Part shown: positions 42,101 to 50,928 of the stretch, in pieces
Layout of the letters: each line of letters opens with the position of its first letter
How positions within the stretch are numbered: position 1 is the stretch's first letter
Origin: CAJXII01 sp965242915
GTDB taxonomy: Bacteria; Campylobacterota; Campylobacteria; Campylobacterales; Arcobacteraceae
Direction: 5' to 3'
DNA length: 64,000 nucleotides
Assembly: GCA_965242915.1 (NCBI GenBank)
Contig: CBDETN010000028.1
Location: 248,001-312,000, forward strand
Notes under the pieces: generated by a model
What the model saw: only the letters and a program-made list of their open reading frames with translations
The model's database searches: none
What the model was told of the DNA's origin: nothing
Program-made: the position numbers and the translations under genes

Positions 42101-43039
42101 TCAAATATTTAAATTTAAATATTTTCTAGGATGTTTTGTTGATAGTATTTTCTTTTGATGCTTAGAATTTACCCTTGTATAAATTTGTGTAGTAAGTATT
42201 GAGGAATGTCCTAAAATATTTTGAATTATTCTTATATCAACATTTTCCTCTAGCAGTCCAGTAGCCAATGTATGACGAAACTGATGAGGAGTTAATTTTA
42301 TTTTTACACCAGAAAGTTTTTGATACTTTGTAATCATATAGCGCACAGAATCTTCTGAAAACATAGTATTAAATTTATTTATAAAAAAATAATTATTCTC
42401 ATGAATTTTAACAGCGAATAGTTTATAATATTCATTCAAAGCTTGTTTTACTTCAATATCACATACTTGTATTATACGCTCTTTACTACCTTTACCAAAT
42501 ATATTTACTATTCCCCTTTGAATATCAATATCACTTGGTTTTAAATAGCATAATTCAGATACTCTCATGCCTGTTGCATATAAAAGTTCAATTACTGCTA
42601 TATCTCTGATAATAGCAGTATAAGAATATGAATTCTTATTTTTAAATGATTTTTTATGTTTATATAGATATTTGAAAAATTTTCTTAAGTCCTTTATACT
42701 GATTATTTTAGGAAGCATTTGTGGCAATTTAATTGAAAACTTCATTTTTTTAAATGGACTTATTTCTATAAAATCTTCAAACTCTAAGAAATTAAAAAAT
42801 ATTTTTAATGTAGCAATTTTTCTTTTTACACTCTTTGCTTTTAAATTTTTTTCAAATAGATATTTCATATATTCTTTTATATAAAACTTATCAAATGTAG
42901 TAACATTACAGTTTTTATTAGCTTCATATGCTTCAAATTGATTTAAATCTATATTATAAGCTTTCATTGTCTTATCACTCAAATTCTTTTCATAAATACA
43001 ATGAGTATTAAATAGTTCTATGGCTTTTTGTAATTTCAT
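42101..43039 (-). CDS. Tyrosine recombinase (XerC/D-like)
   Basis: 312 residues with an N-terminal SAM-like arm domain (~1-95) and a catalytic domain. Arg in ATGMRVSELCYL, HxxR in LTPHQFRHTLATGL, His in LGHSSILTTQIY and the nucleophile Tyr just after it (QIYTRV). No IntI-specific extra helix motif is visible, so it is not the integron integrase for the attC sites at 16-18 kb. It could be the integrase of the surrounding island or a XerH-like resolvase. Confidence 0.85.
   Translation of the reverse strand: MKLQKAIELFNTHCIYEKNLSDKTMKAYNIDLNQFEAYEANKNCNVTTFDKFYIKEYMKYLFEKNLKAKSVKRKIATLKIFFNFLEFEDFIEISPFKKMKFSIKLPQMLPKIISIKDLRKFFKYLYKHKKSFKNKNSYSYTAIIRDIAVIELLYATGMRVSELCYLKPSDIDIQRGIVNIFGKGSKERIIQVCDIEVKQALNEYYKLFAVKIHENNYFFINKFNTMFSEDSVRYMITKYQKLSGVKIKLTPHQFRHTLATGLLEENVDIRIIQNILGHSSILTTQIYTRVNSKHQKKILSTKHPRKYLNLNI
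42103..42124. terminator. Palindrome at convergent gene ends
   Basis: A perfect 22-bp AT palindrome (AAATATTTAAA/TTTAAATATTT) between the XRE gene and the recombinase 3' ends, overlapping the recombinase stop. A weak bidirectional terminator is possible. Confidence 0.4.
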
Positions 43040-43162
43040 AATTCATCCTTAAATTTATATTTTAAGAATGATACTATTTATCAAGGAATATGGTAGTTAT
43101 TTTGAGATAATTTTTTCGTAGATAATAAAAAATTATCTTCTATATTTGCAAGGGCAAGTTAC

Positions 43163-44989
43163 ATGAATAGATATGATATTATTCAAACAATGGGACAAGA
43201 TTACTTAATAACAAATCTTGAAAATGGAGAGTTTAGCTATCCAAAATCATTAAAAATGATTGGAAAAACTATTGATCCCTCTTTAGTTACTTCAGATAAG
43301 GACATTATACATTCTTACCTAGATATTAGATTTGTAAAAGATAATATAAGTATTCTTATAGAAACTAAAGATAACTTTGATAAATGGAATATAGAATCTG
43401 TTTCTACACAATTACAGGCTTATGTTAATTATGAAAAAGAACTTACAGGAAACAAAACTATAGCTATTTTAGCAAATACGCAAGATGACCGTATAAAAGT
43501 ATGGTGGGGAAGTGACTTATCTATTGATGACTCACATCAAATTAAAAATCAATACAAGCTAAAATCTTTTGATGAGTATGCAGATTTATATTTAAGCAAA
43601 ACAAATAATAAAGAGCAGGTTGTTAAAAATACATATGGATTAAATGAATTGTTACACAAATATGGCATTAATGAAAAGATTAGAAGTCAATTTGTTGGAA
43701 CTTGTTTATTGGCACTTAAAAATGATACAGTATATGAAGGATTAAGCACTAAGCAAATAATTGGTGGAATAGAAGATGTTATATCTAGCTTACTTAATAA
43801 GGATATACGAAAAGCCGAGAAACTTACGATATTAAAAACAAAAGTACTTGATTCCCAAGATATATCAGAGTTAAAAAAGGAAGAATTTCAAGAGATTTTA
43901 AGATATATTAATAAATCCATTTTACCTTATATTAATGATAAAAGTACAATGGGGCAAGATATTTTAAATTTATTCTTTACAACCTTTAACAAGTATGTTG
44001 GAAAAGCTGACAAGAATCAAGCATTTACTCCTGACCACATTGTTCATTTTATGTGTCAAGTTGCAGGTATTAATAGAAACTCAAAAGTATTAGATCCTTG
44101 TGCTGGAAGTGGTGCGTTTTTAGTAAGAGCAATGACTGAAGCAATGGATGATTGTGCTAATGAAGCTGAGAGTGAAGCTGTAAAAAAGAATAATATATTT
44201 GGAATAGAATATGAAGAAACAGCATTTGGACTAGCTACGACAAATATGTTAATTCATGGTGATGGTAATTCAAATGTTAGACAAGGAAGCTGTTTTGATT
44301 TAGCCAGCCATATTGAAGATGCAGATATTAATACAGTACTAATGAATCCACCTTATAATGCTCAAAGAAGACACTGTAATCCAGAATATATAAAAAATTG
44401 GAATAAAAAAACAAAAGAAGATCCCTCTCAAGGATTTCATTATGTTCATTATATTGCATCAAAAGTAAAGACTGGTAAGTTAATTGTCTTACTTCCAATG
44501 CAATGTGCAATTGGATCTTCAAAATATATCAAAGAATATAAAGAAAAAATGATGGAAGAGCATACATTGGAAGCAGTATTTTCTTTACCTAGTGATATTT
44601 TTCATCCTGGTGCTACTGCAAGTTCATGCTGCATGGTTTTTACACTAGGTCAAAGACATGAAAAATCACCACATGAAACTTTTTTTGGTTACTTTAAAGA
44701 TGATGGTTTTATAAAGAAGAAAAATTTTGGTCGTATTGAGAAAACAAAGCAAAACTCAACAGAAGGTATTTGGGCTGATATTGAGTCTAATTGGCTTGAT
44801 TTATATAGAAAACGAAAAACTAAGGTTGGCATATCTGTGGTTAAGAAAGTTACTGCAGATGATGAATGGCTTGCAGAAGCTTATATGGAAACTGACTATT
44901 CATGTGTGACAGAAAAGTTATTTGAGACTGAAATTAAAAGATATACTCTCTTTAATTTAATGACTGAAACAAGAATATTTTCTAATTAA
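43163..44989 (+). CDS. BcgI-like restriction-modification subunit A (nuclease plus N6-adenine methyltransferase)
   Basis: 608 residues. The N-terminal ~130 have a PD-(D/E)xK-like core: YLDIRF at ~53 and ILIETKDNF at ~67, i.e. D...ExK. A helical part follows, then a gamma-class N6-adenine methyltransferase: motif I DPCAGSGAFLV (~310) and motif IV NPPY (~395). Fused nuclease plus methyltransferase of ~600 residues beside a ~330-residue two-repeat specificity gene is the plan of type IIB BcgI (subunits A and B). DNA target unknown. It precedes the specificity gene by 14 bp. Confidence 0.82.
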   Translation: MNRYDIIQTMGQDYLITNLENGEFSYPKSLKMIGKTIDPSLVTSDKDIIHSYLDIRFVKDNISILIETKDNFDKWNIESVSTQLQAYVNYEKELTGNKTIAILANTQDDRIKVWWGSDLSIDDSHQIKNQYKLKSFDEYADLYLSKTNNKEQVVKNTYGLNELLHKYGINEKIRSQFVGTCLLALKNDTVYEGLSTKQIIGGIEDVISSLLNKDIRKAEKLTILKTKVLDSQDISELKKEEFQEILRYINKSILPYINDKSTMGQDILNLFFTTFNKYVGKADKNQAFTPDHIVHFMCQVAGINRNSKVLDPCAGSGAFLVRAMTEAMDDCANEAESEAVKKNNIFGIEYEETAFGLATTNMLIHGDGNSNVRQGSCFDLASHIEDADINTVLMNPPYNAQRRHCNPEYIKNWNKKTKEDPSQGFHYVHYIASKVKTGKLIVLLPMQCAIGSSKYIKEYKEKMMEEHTLEAVFSLPSDIFHPGATASSCCMVFTLGQRHEKSPHETFFGYFKDDGFIKKKNFGRIEKTKQNSTEGIWADIESNWLDLYRKRKTKVGISVVKKVTADDEWLAEAYMETDYSCVTEKLFETEIKRYTLFNLMTETRIFSN

Positions 44990-45003
44990 TATGAGGTGAC
45001 ACA

Positions 45004-45996
45004 ATGAATATTAATAAGCTTTTTAAAATAAAGAATGGAATCAAAAGTACTGATGTGACTATATATTCAGTTCCTATATTAGATTCAATTCCTTTTCTTA
45101 GACCAGCAAAATTACAACAGCGTACTATTTCAGGCTGGGTTTTAAAGTCTGAACTTAAAAAAGAGAATATTTTTCCTAAAGAATCTCTTTTTGTATCAAC
45201 AAATGGGGAAGGAAGTCATAGCTATTCTTATGTATCTCAATTTGAATTCGCATGCAATACTGATGTTTCTGTATTAACTCCAAGAGACAATATGAGCTTA
45301 AATGAAAAAATATATTATGCATTATGTATTACAAATAATCGTTATAAATTTTCATATGGAAGAAAACCAAAAGGTAATAAACTTAAGCAACTTAAATTAC
45401 CAACAGAAATACCAAAATGGGTTAATAATACTACTATTTCAAATAAAGAAAATGTATTACTTAAGAATATCAAACAAAAGAATAATGTTTTGGAATTAAA
45501 TCATAGTGAATGGCAAAGTTTTGGAATTGGAAATTTATTCACTATAGAAACAACAAAAGGAACGACAACTGATGTTCTAAAAAAAGGACATGATGTACCT
45601 TATATTGCTGCTAAAAAAGGAGATAATGGATTAAGTATGATCTGCTCTAGAAATGGAAATAAACAATTTATATCTAAAGGAAATTGTATTGTATTTATAC
45701 AATTGGGGCAAGGTAGTGCAGGATATTCCTTATATCAAAGAAATGATTTTATTGGAATGAATGGAAAGACGGCTTGCGGATACAATAATAATCTAAACAA
45801 ATATAATGGATTATTTATTGTTAGTATTTTAGATTTGGAGAGACCTAAGTTTTCATTTGGAAGAAGCTGGACAGGTGATAGACTAATATCTACATCTATA
45901 AAACTTCCTACAAAAGAAATTAATGGAAAATATGAACCAGATTGGAAATTTATGGAAAATTATATTAAGTCTCTTCGTTATAGTAAATCAATCTAG
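45004..45996 (+). CDS. BcgI-like specificity subunit B
   Basis: 330 residues made of two similar halves. Half 1: LFKIKNGIKSTDV ... YKFSYGRKPKGNKLKQLKLP. Half 2: LFTIETTKGTTTDV ... PKFSFGRSWTGDRLISTSIKLP. Each half is a target-recognition domain plus a helix, as in type I HsdS and type IIB BcgIB. The halves should read the two parts of a split target. It is the second gene of the operon; no separate HsdR gene is present, which agrees with the nuclease being in subunit A. Confidence 0.82.
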   Translation: MNINKLFKIKNGIKSTDVTIYSVPILDSIPFLRPAKLQQRTISGWVLKSELKKENIFPKESLFVSTNGEGSHSYSYVSQFEFACNTDVSVLTPRDNMSLNEKIYYALCITNNRYKFSYGRKPKGNKLKQLKLPTEIPKWVNNTTISNKENVLLKNIKQKNNVLELNHSEWQSFGIGNLFTIETTKGTTTDVLKKGHDVPYIAAKKGDNGLSMICSRNGNKQFISKGNCIVFIQLGQGSAGYSLYQRNDFIGMNGKTACGYNNNLNKYNGLFIVSILDLERPKFSFGRSWTGDRLISTSIKLPTKEINGKYEPDWKFMENYIKSLRYSKSI

Positions 45997-46436
45997 TATT
46001 TAATTTTTGTTATTATATCATTTAAATTAATTTTTATAAACTATTTTGATCAATAGATAAATATTATTTGAAAACTTATATATGAAATATAAAAATGTCA
46101 ATATAACTCTTTTGATATGGACAATATTATATTCTAATTTTATCTCTTCAATATATAGAGCATTTTGTTGTACAATTAAGATTTTGGTTTCATAGTAATA
46201 TCTTTTGATATACTATTATGAATATTCTTTAATAGTCTAATATTAAAATAGCATATAAATCTGTAATATTTTATCTAAATATTTTTATTTATTTAACTTA
46301 TAGCACTTTCTATAGTATACATTTGCAAATATTTAAGCCTAAATTAGCTTTAATATAATGCTTATAAAAAGAAACCAACAAATATATTGAGGGGTCAGCA
46401 TCCTTCAATGTAGACGTTAACTATAGAGGAAAAAAT
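45997..46436. other. 440-bp AT-rich non-coding gap
   Basis: No ORF with a ribosome site was found. A TATAAT at 46354-46359 is a good -10 for the next gene. Near 46395-46425, CCTTCAATG-TAGACGTTAACT is similar to the right part of the attC at 17338 (TTCAA, 5 nt, ACGTTA), so the next gene may once have been a cassette. No left arm is evident. Confidence 0.45.
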
Positions 46437-46982
46437 ATGAAAATGTCAGACGAAGCAAAAAGTCATTATAGATTATTAACAGATTTATCATATGACTATG
46501 GATTAATAAATCTTTTTACATATCATGAAAGAATTGATTTTTTAAATAATAATTATGAAGAAAAAGAAATGGATTGTGAAATTAATGAAAAAGCGTTTTT
46601 AGAAGATACTTTATATAATACTGTGTCTTCAAGTTCAAATGAAATAAAGCCACTTATATCATTTTTAACGACACAAGTTGGTATTCTCAAATCAAAGTGG
46701 AAATTTACAATTGGTGATCCAGATCCTTTTCCAAGTATTCCTCATGGACATTTACATCAAAATTTAAAAATAAAGTTAGATTGTTACCTTGGTTATACTT
46801 ATGATACACAAAATGGAAATAAGCTCCTTAAAAGAGAAAGTAAAAACTATATAATTAAACTTTGGAATGATATAAAGTTTAGAGACTTCGCTATCAATCA
46901 TATTGATTGGTTTATTTATAATAATCCAAAGTATAAATGGCGAGTAATACACAAACGACGTTTGCCTCATATAAGACCTTAA
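46437..46982 (+). CDS. Hypothetical protein with GDPDPFPSIPHGH motif
   Basis: 181 residues, soluble, not recognised. The most striking part is GDPDPFPSIPHGHLH (~residues 98-112), a probable metal- or nucleotide-handling loop. The C-terminus is basic (RVIHKRRLPHIRP). An AGAGG site precedes the ATG; a second ATG two codons later is also possible. It stands alone between the restriction-modification operon and a broken DUF2779 gene, in line with an accessory or defence gene. Confidence 0.65.
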   Translation: MKMSDEAKSHYRLLTDLSYDYGLINLFTYHERIDFLNNNYEEKEMDCEINEKAFLEDTLYNTVSSSSNEIKPLISFLTTQVGILKSKWKFTIGDPDPFPSIPHGHLHQNLKIKLDCYLGYTYDTQNGNKLLKRESKNYIIKLWNDIKFRDFAINHIDWFIYNNPKYKWRVIHKRRLPHIRP

Positions 46983-46985
46983 GTA

Positions 46986-47156
46986 TTAATTAAGTCGAAA
47001 AAGTTGACAAGCTAAATCACCTACAATATTTCCAGTTTTAAATACTGCTAATGCTGATTCATCTGGTGGTGTTAGTACTTCCTTTTTGTACTTTTTTAGC
47101 CATAGTATTTTTGGGCATTGGATGGCTTTTGTGTATAGGGATTTAGATAGGTTCAT
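46986..47156 (-). pseudogene. DUF2779 protein, N-terminal stub
   Basis: 56 codons: NLSKSLYTKAIQCPKILWLK followed by LTPPDESALAVFKTGNIVGDLACQLF. This is the conserved N-terminus of DUF2779 nucleases (RecB/Cas4-like core, usually >450 residues). The frame then ends at a TAA, and the following sequence is unrelated, so about 90% of the gene is lost. It lies 10 bp downstream of the SMC-like gene, so it may have been part of that operon. Confidence 0.7.
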
Positions 47157-47165
47157 GGTTTATTT

Positions 47166-50100
47166 TCACACATGATTCATCAAAATAGCATTTTTATTCT
47201 CAAAAATATAATACCTAATATCTTTAGGTTTGATTAATGTTGGTTCAGGAGCAACAAATACAATATTAAATCCATTTTCACTTGCAAATTGTCTCATTTT
47301 ATTTTGATTATTACTATGTAGTTGAGAAACTTCATCAATTATTAGATAAAATTTATTCTTACTATTTGATATATATTCTCCAAGTATTGAAATAGTTATA
47401 GCTACTTTTAAAAGTAAATTTGTACCTGTTGAAGCTTGAGATTGAATTTGTTCAACCCATTTTATCGGCTTATTATTTTCACTATATCCAATACTAATAG
47501 TAGAGCTATCATAACTAGATAATTTATCATCACCTAATATAATTTTTATACTTGTAAGTAAATTTAAAACTCTTTCAACATCTTTTTCTATTTGTAAATT
47601 ATTATTAAATAAACTATTTTCTTCATTTATTATCAAATCATTTAAAATATTTCTTAATTCCACCAAATCAGCAGCAATATTATTTCCACTTGCATCTTGT
47701 CGCTTTAGTTGAATAGAATTGATTACAGAAAAATCTATTTTTTTAAGACTATTATTTATTTTAGTAACTTTACTTTGAAGTTTTTTAGCAGAAGAATCGA
47801 AATTCTTTAATCTTAATTTTGATTCTTCCACAAGCCCAGATAGTTCTAATGTTGAATTCCTTTTTTCTTCAATTATTGTATATTGATAATTAAATAATAC
47901 ATATATTGACTTTTCAATATTTTCTTCATCTGTTAATGTACTAACTTCACTAAAATATTCCATACTTATAGGTAAATCTAACCTATTGAATTTTTTTAAA
48001 CTTTTCCAAATCATTTCAAAGTTATCTTTAAAATTTAATCTTTTTGATGAATGTTCATCTTTGTTTTTTATATATGAAGATATTAAATTATCTAAATCTA
48101 TATCATTTTCTAATGATTTATCACCAAAATCAATATCCAAACTTTCAAATCTATCTATACCGCTTTTATAATTTTTACTTTCATCTATAAAAGTATTTAA
48201 CAATTCAATATTTTTAGTTATATATTCATCTAATATTTCCAACTTTTTACTAAATAGTAACTCTACTTTAGTTTTAAATTGAGTATTATTAGCTAACTGT
48301 TTTTCTAGTTTAAATTTATCTTCTATTTTATTCTTTACTTTTTCATATCTATTAAAATAAGCTTCACTTTGTGATACAAAATATAAATTTTGTCCAATCT
48401 CTTTTAATTCAATATTTAGTTCTTTTATTTTTTCCTCTTTTGTAGTATCGTATTTCTTATTTTCTAATTCTTCAATTTTCTTTTTTATTAAATTTATTGT
48501 AACTTTTAATTTTTCTTTTAATACAGATATCTCAATATTTAGATTTTCATTTTTACTACTTTTATATTTATGAAAATCATCCATAAACTTTTTATTTAGG
48601 TGTTTCATTTGTTGATTTAATTGTTTGATATCAACTTGTTCTATATTTATATTATCATTTTTTTCTTCTTTTCTTTTTTCTAATAATACATTTTTATCAT
48701 TACCATAACTATTTTGAAGCTGTTTTTGTATTGTTTCAAGCTCATTTATTTTTAATATAATTATTTTTATTTTATCATTTTCTTTAATTATTTGATTATC
48801 AATTTTTTCAATCTTTTGTTTATTCTCTTTATCCAAATTTTTAAGCTCTTTTTCAAAAGCCTCTTTCATCAAAGTTAATTTATTTGAGATATCTTCAAGT
48901 TCAAATTCTATTTGTTGTCTTGATGGCAAGGTTTCTAAAGAGTCTGTATTAATTGAGATACCAAAAAGACTTTTACTATCTATTACTTTAGGCTCTAATA
49001 TATTTATATCTAGATTTAATAATTTCTTTTCAATAATAGGATAAAGTTTATTTTCCCAATCATCAATATTATCATTTAAAAATGCTTGAAAACTATTTTC
49101 GTCAATATTAAAAAGTTTTTCTAAATAGGTCTGTTTTTCTAAAATTATCTTTTTTGCTTCTTCATATTTTTCTTTATTACTATTTTTTATTTTGCTGTAT
49201 TTATTGTTTATACTCTCTTTTTCTTCTTCTAAACTATAAGTTTTTTTAGAAATAAAACTCTTTTCATTATTTAAATTGAGATTTTTTTCCATAGCTTTTT
49301 TATTTTCTTGCTCAAAGTTTTCTCTTAATTCATCTAGTTTTTTATCAAATTTATTTGTTATTTCTTCCTTTTCTAAAATACTTTTTTCTTTTAATTTTTC
49401 TAAATCTACTATATTTATTTTATATATATTTATTTTTATATTCATATTCTCTTCTTCATTTTCTTTTTGTAATTGAAACTCTTGATACTTTTGATTTGCT
49501 AAATCATTATTATATTCTTTTAATATATTTATTTGCTCTTTTAACTGTAGTTCCTCATATTTTATAGATTGTTCAACTTGTAATATTTCATTGTCTATTG
49601 CTTCAACTATGGTCTTATATTGATTTTCGATTTCTAAAATATTTTTTTGAATTTGCTTTTGTTTGGTCATTAAACTATCTTTGGTCAATAAAATATTTTG
49701 ATTCTTAAATAAACTATCTTTAGAAAATTCGATTTCAAGTTTTTCTATTTCTTTTAATTTATAATCTAAATCATTAATATATCTTATGATCTTTTTAAGT
49801 ATGTTATTTTCTCTATTTTTTAAATGAATAATATATGAACTTTTTAACTTGTTTTTTTCTTCTATTATTAAAATTTCTTTTTCAAGTTCACTATATTTTT
49901 TTATTTCAAAATTATATCTATAATTTATTTGTTTTAATAAAACACTTATATCATTTTCTAAATTAATAATTTTTTTATATACGGACATTAAATCATTTAT
50001 TTTTTTTAAATTTCTCTCATAACTTTTATAGAACGTATTTAAATATTGCAATTTATAAAAACTATCATAAAAATCTGATGCATCAAATTCAAAAAATTCG

Positions 50101-50675
50101 TTCTTTTTGCCAATAGAATCTTTTATAGCTTCTTTTATAGAGTTACTATCAACAATAGTTTTTGATATATTAAATAGTTTTGAATATAATTTAACAAAAG
50201 TTTCATAATTATCAATTTTACTAAAAGAAAACTCACCATTACCATAAAATATAGAACGAAAATCTTTATTTGTTTCTTTTTTCTTTGTTAAAGATGCTGT
50301 TGTTATATACTTTATTATATCTTTATGTGATTTTAATTCATCATTATCATTATAAAATCTATCAATACTTAATGGTCTTTTTACAAAATATTTATAAATC
50401 TTATACTCATCTTTAAACATAATTATAAAATAATCATCAAAATCATATATTAAATACGATGATTTAGGTTCGGTAAAATAGTAGTCATTAAATGGTGTTT
50501 GATCTCCTGATATTCCTACAAGTCTTGAATCTGTTACAAATAAATAATGTAATGCTCTAATAGTTGTTGTTTTACCACTTCCATTATCACCTGCAAAAAA
50601 CAGATTACTATCTACATCAACTTCTATATATTCCATCTCTGCTGAATTTATCATATACATTTTTTTAAGCATCAT
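47166..50675 (-). CDS. SMC/MukB/JetC-like coiled-coil ATPase
   Basis: 1169 residues. Walker A GDNGSGKTTTIRALHYLF is at ~29-36 near the N-terminus, and the signature and Walker B lie at the far end (STGTNLLLKVAIT...FYLIIDEVSQLHS, ~1080-1125). Between them are two long Lys/Glu-rich coiled coils (~255-800) around a less helical middle. This is the SMC plan, closest to MukB/MksB/JetC-type ATP-binding proteins of Wadjet-like and other defence systems. Usual partners (kleisin, KITE, Toprim nuclease) are absent. GGAG lies 4-7 nt before ATGATG, and the last codons of the lost upstream gene overlap the start. Confidence 0.72.
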   Translation of the reverse strand: MMLKKMYMINSAEMEYIEVDVDSNLFFAGDNGSGKTTTIRALHYLFVTDSRLVGISGDQTPFNDYYFTEPKSSYLIYDFDDYFIIMFKDEYKIYKYFVKRPLSIDRFYNDNDELKSHKDIIKYITTASLTKKKETNKDFRSIFYGNGEFSFSKIDNYETFVKLYSKLFNISKTIVDSNSIKEAIKDSIGKKNEFFEFDASDFYDSFYKLQYLNTFYKSYERNLKKINDLMSVYKKIINLENDISVLLKQINYRYNFEIKKYSELEKEILIIEEKNKLKSSYIIHLKNRENNILKKIIRYINDLDYKLKEIEKLEIEFSKDSLFKNQNILLTKDSLMTKQKQIQKNILEIENQYKTIVEAIDNEILQVEQSIKYEELQLKEQINILKEYNNDLANQKYQEFQLQKENEEENMNIKINIYKINIVDLEKLKEKSILEKEEITNKFDKKLDELRENFEQENKKAMEKNLNLNNEKSFISKKTYSLEEEKESINNKYSKIKNSNKEKYEEAKKIILEKQTYLEKLFNIDENSFQAFLNDNIDDWENKLYPIIEKKLLNLDINILEPKVIDSKSLFGISINTDSLETLPSRQQIEFELEDISNKLTLMKEAFEKELKNLDKENKQKIEKIDNQIIKENDKIKIIILKINELETIQKQLQNSYGNDKNVLLEKRKEEKNDNINIEQVDIKQLNQQMKHLNKKFMDDFHKYKSSKNENLNIEISVLKEKLKVTINLIKKKIEELENKKYDTTKEEKIKELNIELKEIGQNLYFVSQSEAYFNRYEKVKNKIEDKFKLEKQLANNTQFKTKVELLFSKKLEILDEYITKNIELLNTFIDESKNYKSGIDRFESLDIDFGDKSLENDIDLDNLISSYIKNKDEHSSKRLNFKDNFEMIWKSLKKFNRLDLPISMEYFSEVSTLTDEENIEKSIYVLFNYQYTIIEEKRNSTLELSGLVEESKLRLKNFDSSAKKLQSKVTKINNSLKKIDFSVINSIQLKRQDASGNNIAADLVELRNILNDLIINEENSLFNNNLQIEKDVERVLNLLTSIKIILGDDKLSSYDSSTISIGYSENNKPIKWVEQIQSQASTGTNLLLKVAITISILGEYISNSKNKFYLIIDEVSQLHSNNQNKMRQFASENGFNIVFVAPEPTLIKPKDIRYYIFENKNAILMNHV

Positions 50676-50717
50676 TATTCTCCAATTGCTTTAAAATTCC
50701 ATTAAAATAATCCATAG
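50665..50717 (-). pseudogene. 3' stub of the gene upstream of the SMC-like ATPase
   Basis: A frame ending MDYFNGILKQLENNDA, whose stop overlaps the SMC-like start, as is usual for coupled partner genes in such operons. It is cut exactly at the IS21-type end at 50718. The lost gene was probably an SMC partner. Confidence 0.55.
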
Positions 50718-50928
50718 TGCAAAAATCACTCCCAAAAAGACACCATATCACTTTCTAAAAAGACACCCTAGCGGTTAACAAAAAGACACCGTATCACTTT
50801 TTATCTGGACACTTTGGTTGAAAAAGTGATAGGAAAGTTTAAATTAAGTTTATTTGCTGGATTAAAACTAATTTAAGTTTGAGATATTCTCCATATTAAA
50901 CTACACTTCTAAAAATATTAGGAGTATA
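50718..50928 (-). mobile_element. IS21-family end fragment
   Basis: Nearly identical, inverted, to 20750-20921. It holds three AAAAAGACACC repeats (at ~50734, 50752 and 50776), the multiple terminal repeats of IS21, where the copy at 20921 has one. No transposase part remains. It ends at the IS3-family element. Confidence 0.75.

Noticed and set aside
42101..43039. Tyrosine recombinase as the integron integrase
   Set aside because: It lacks the extra IntI motif, is 24 kb away and has no attI beside it; XerC/D-like is a better fit.
49276..49567. Phe/Ser-rich rightward ORFs within the SMC-like gene
   Set aside because: Antisense of the Lys/Glu-rich coiled coil.
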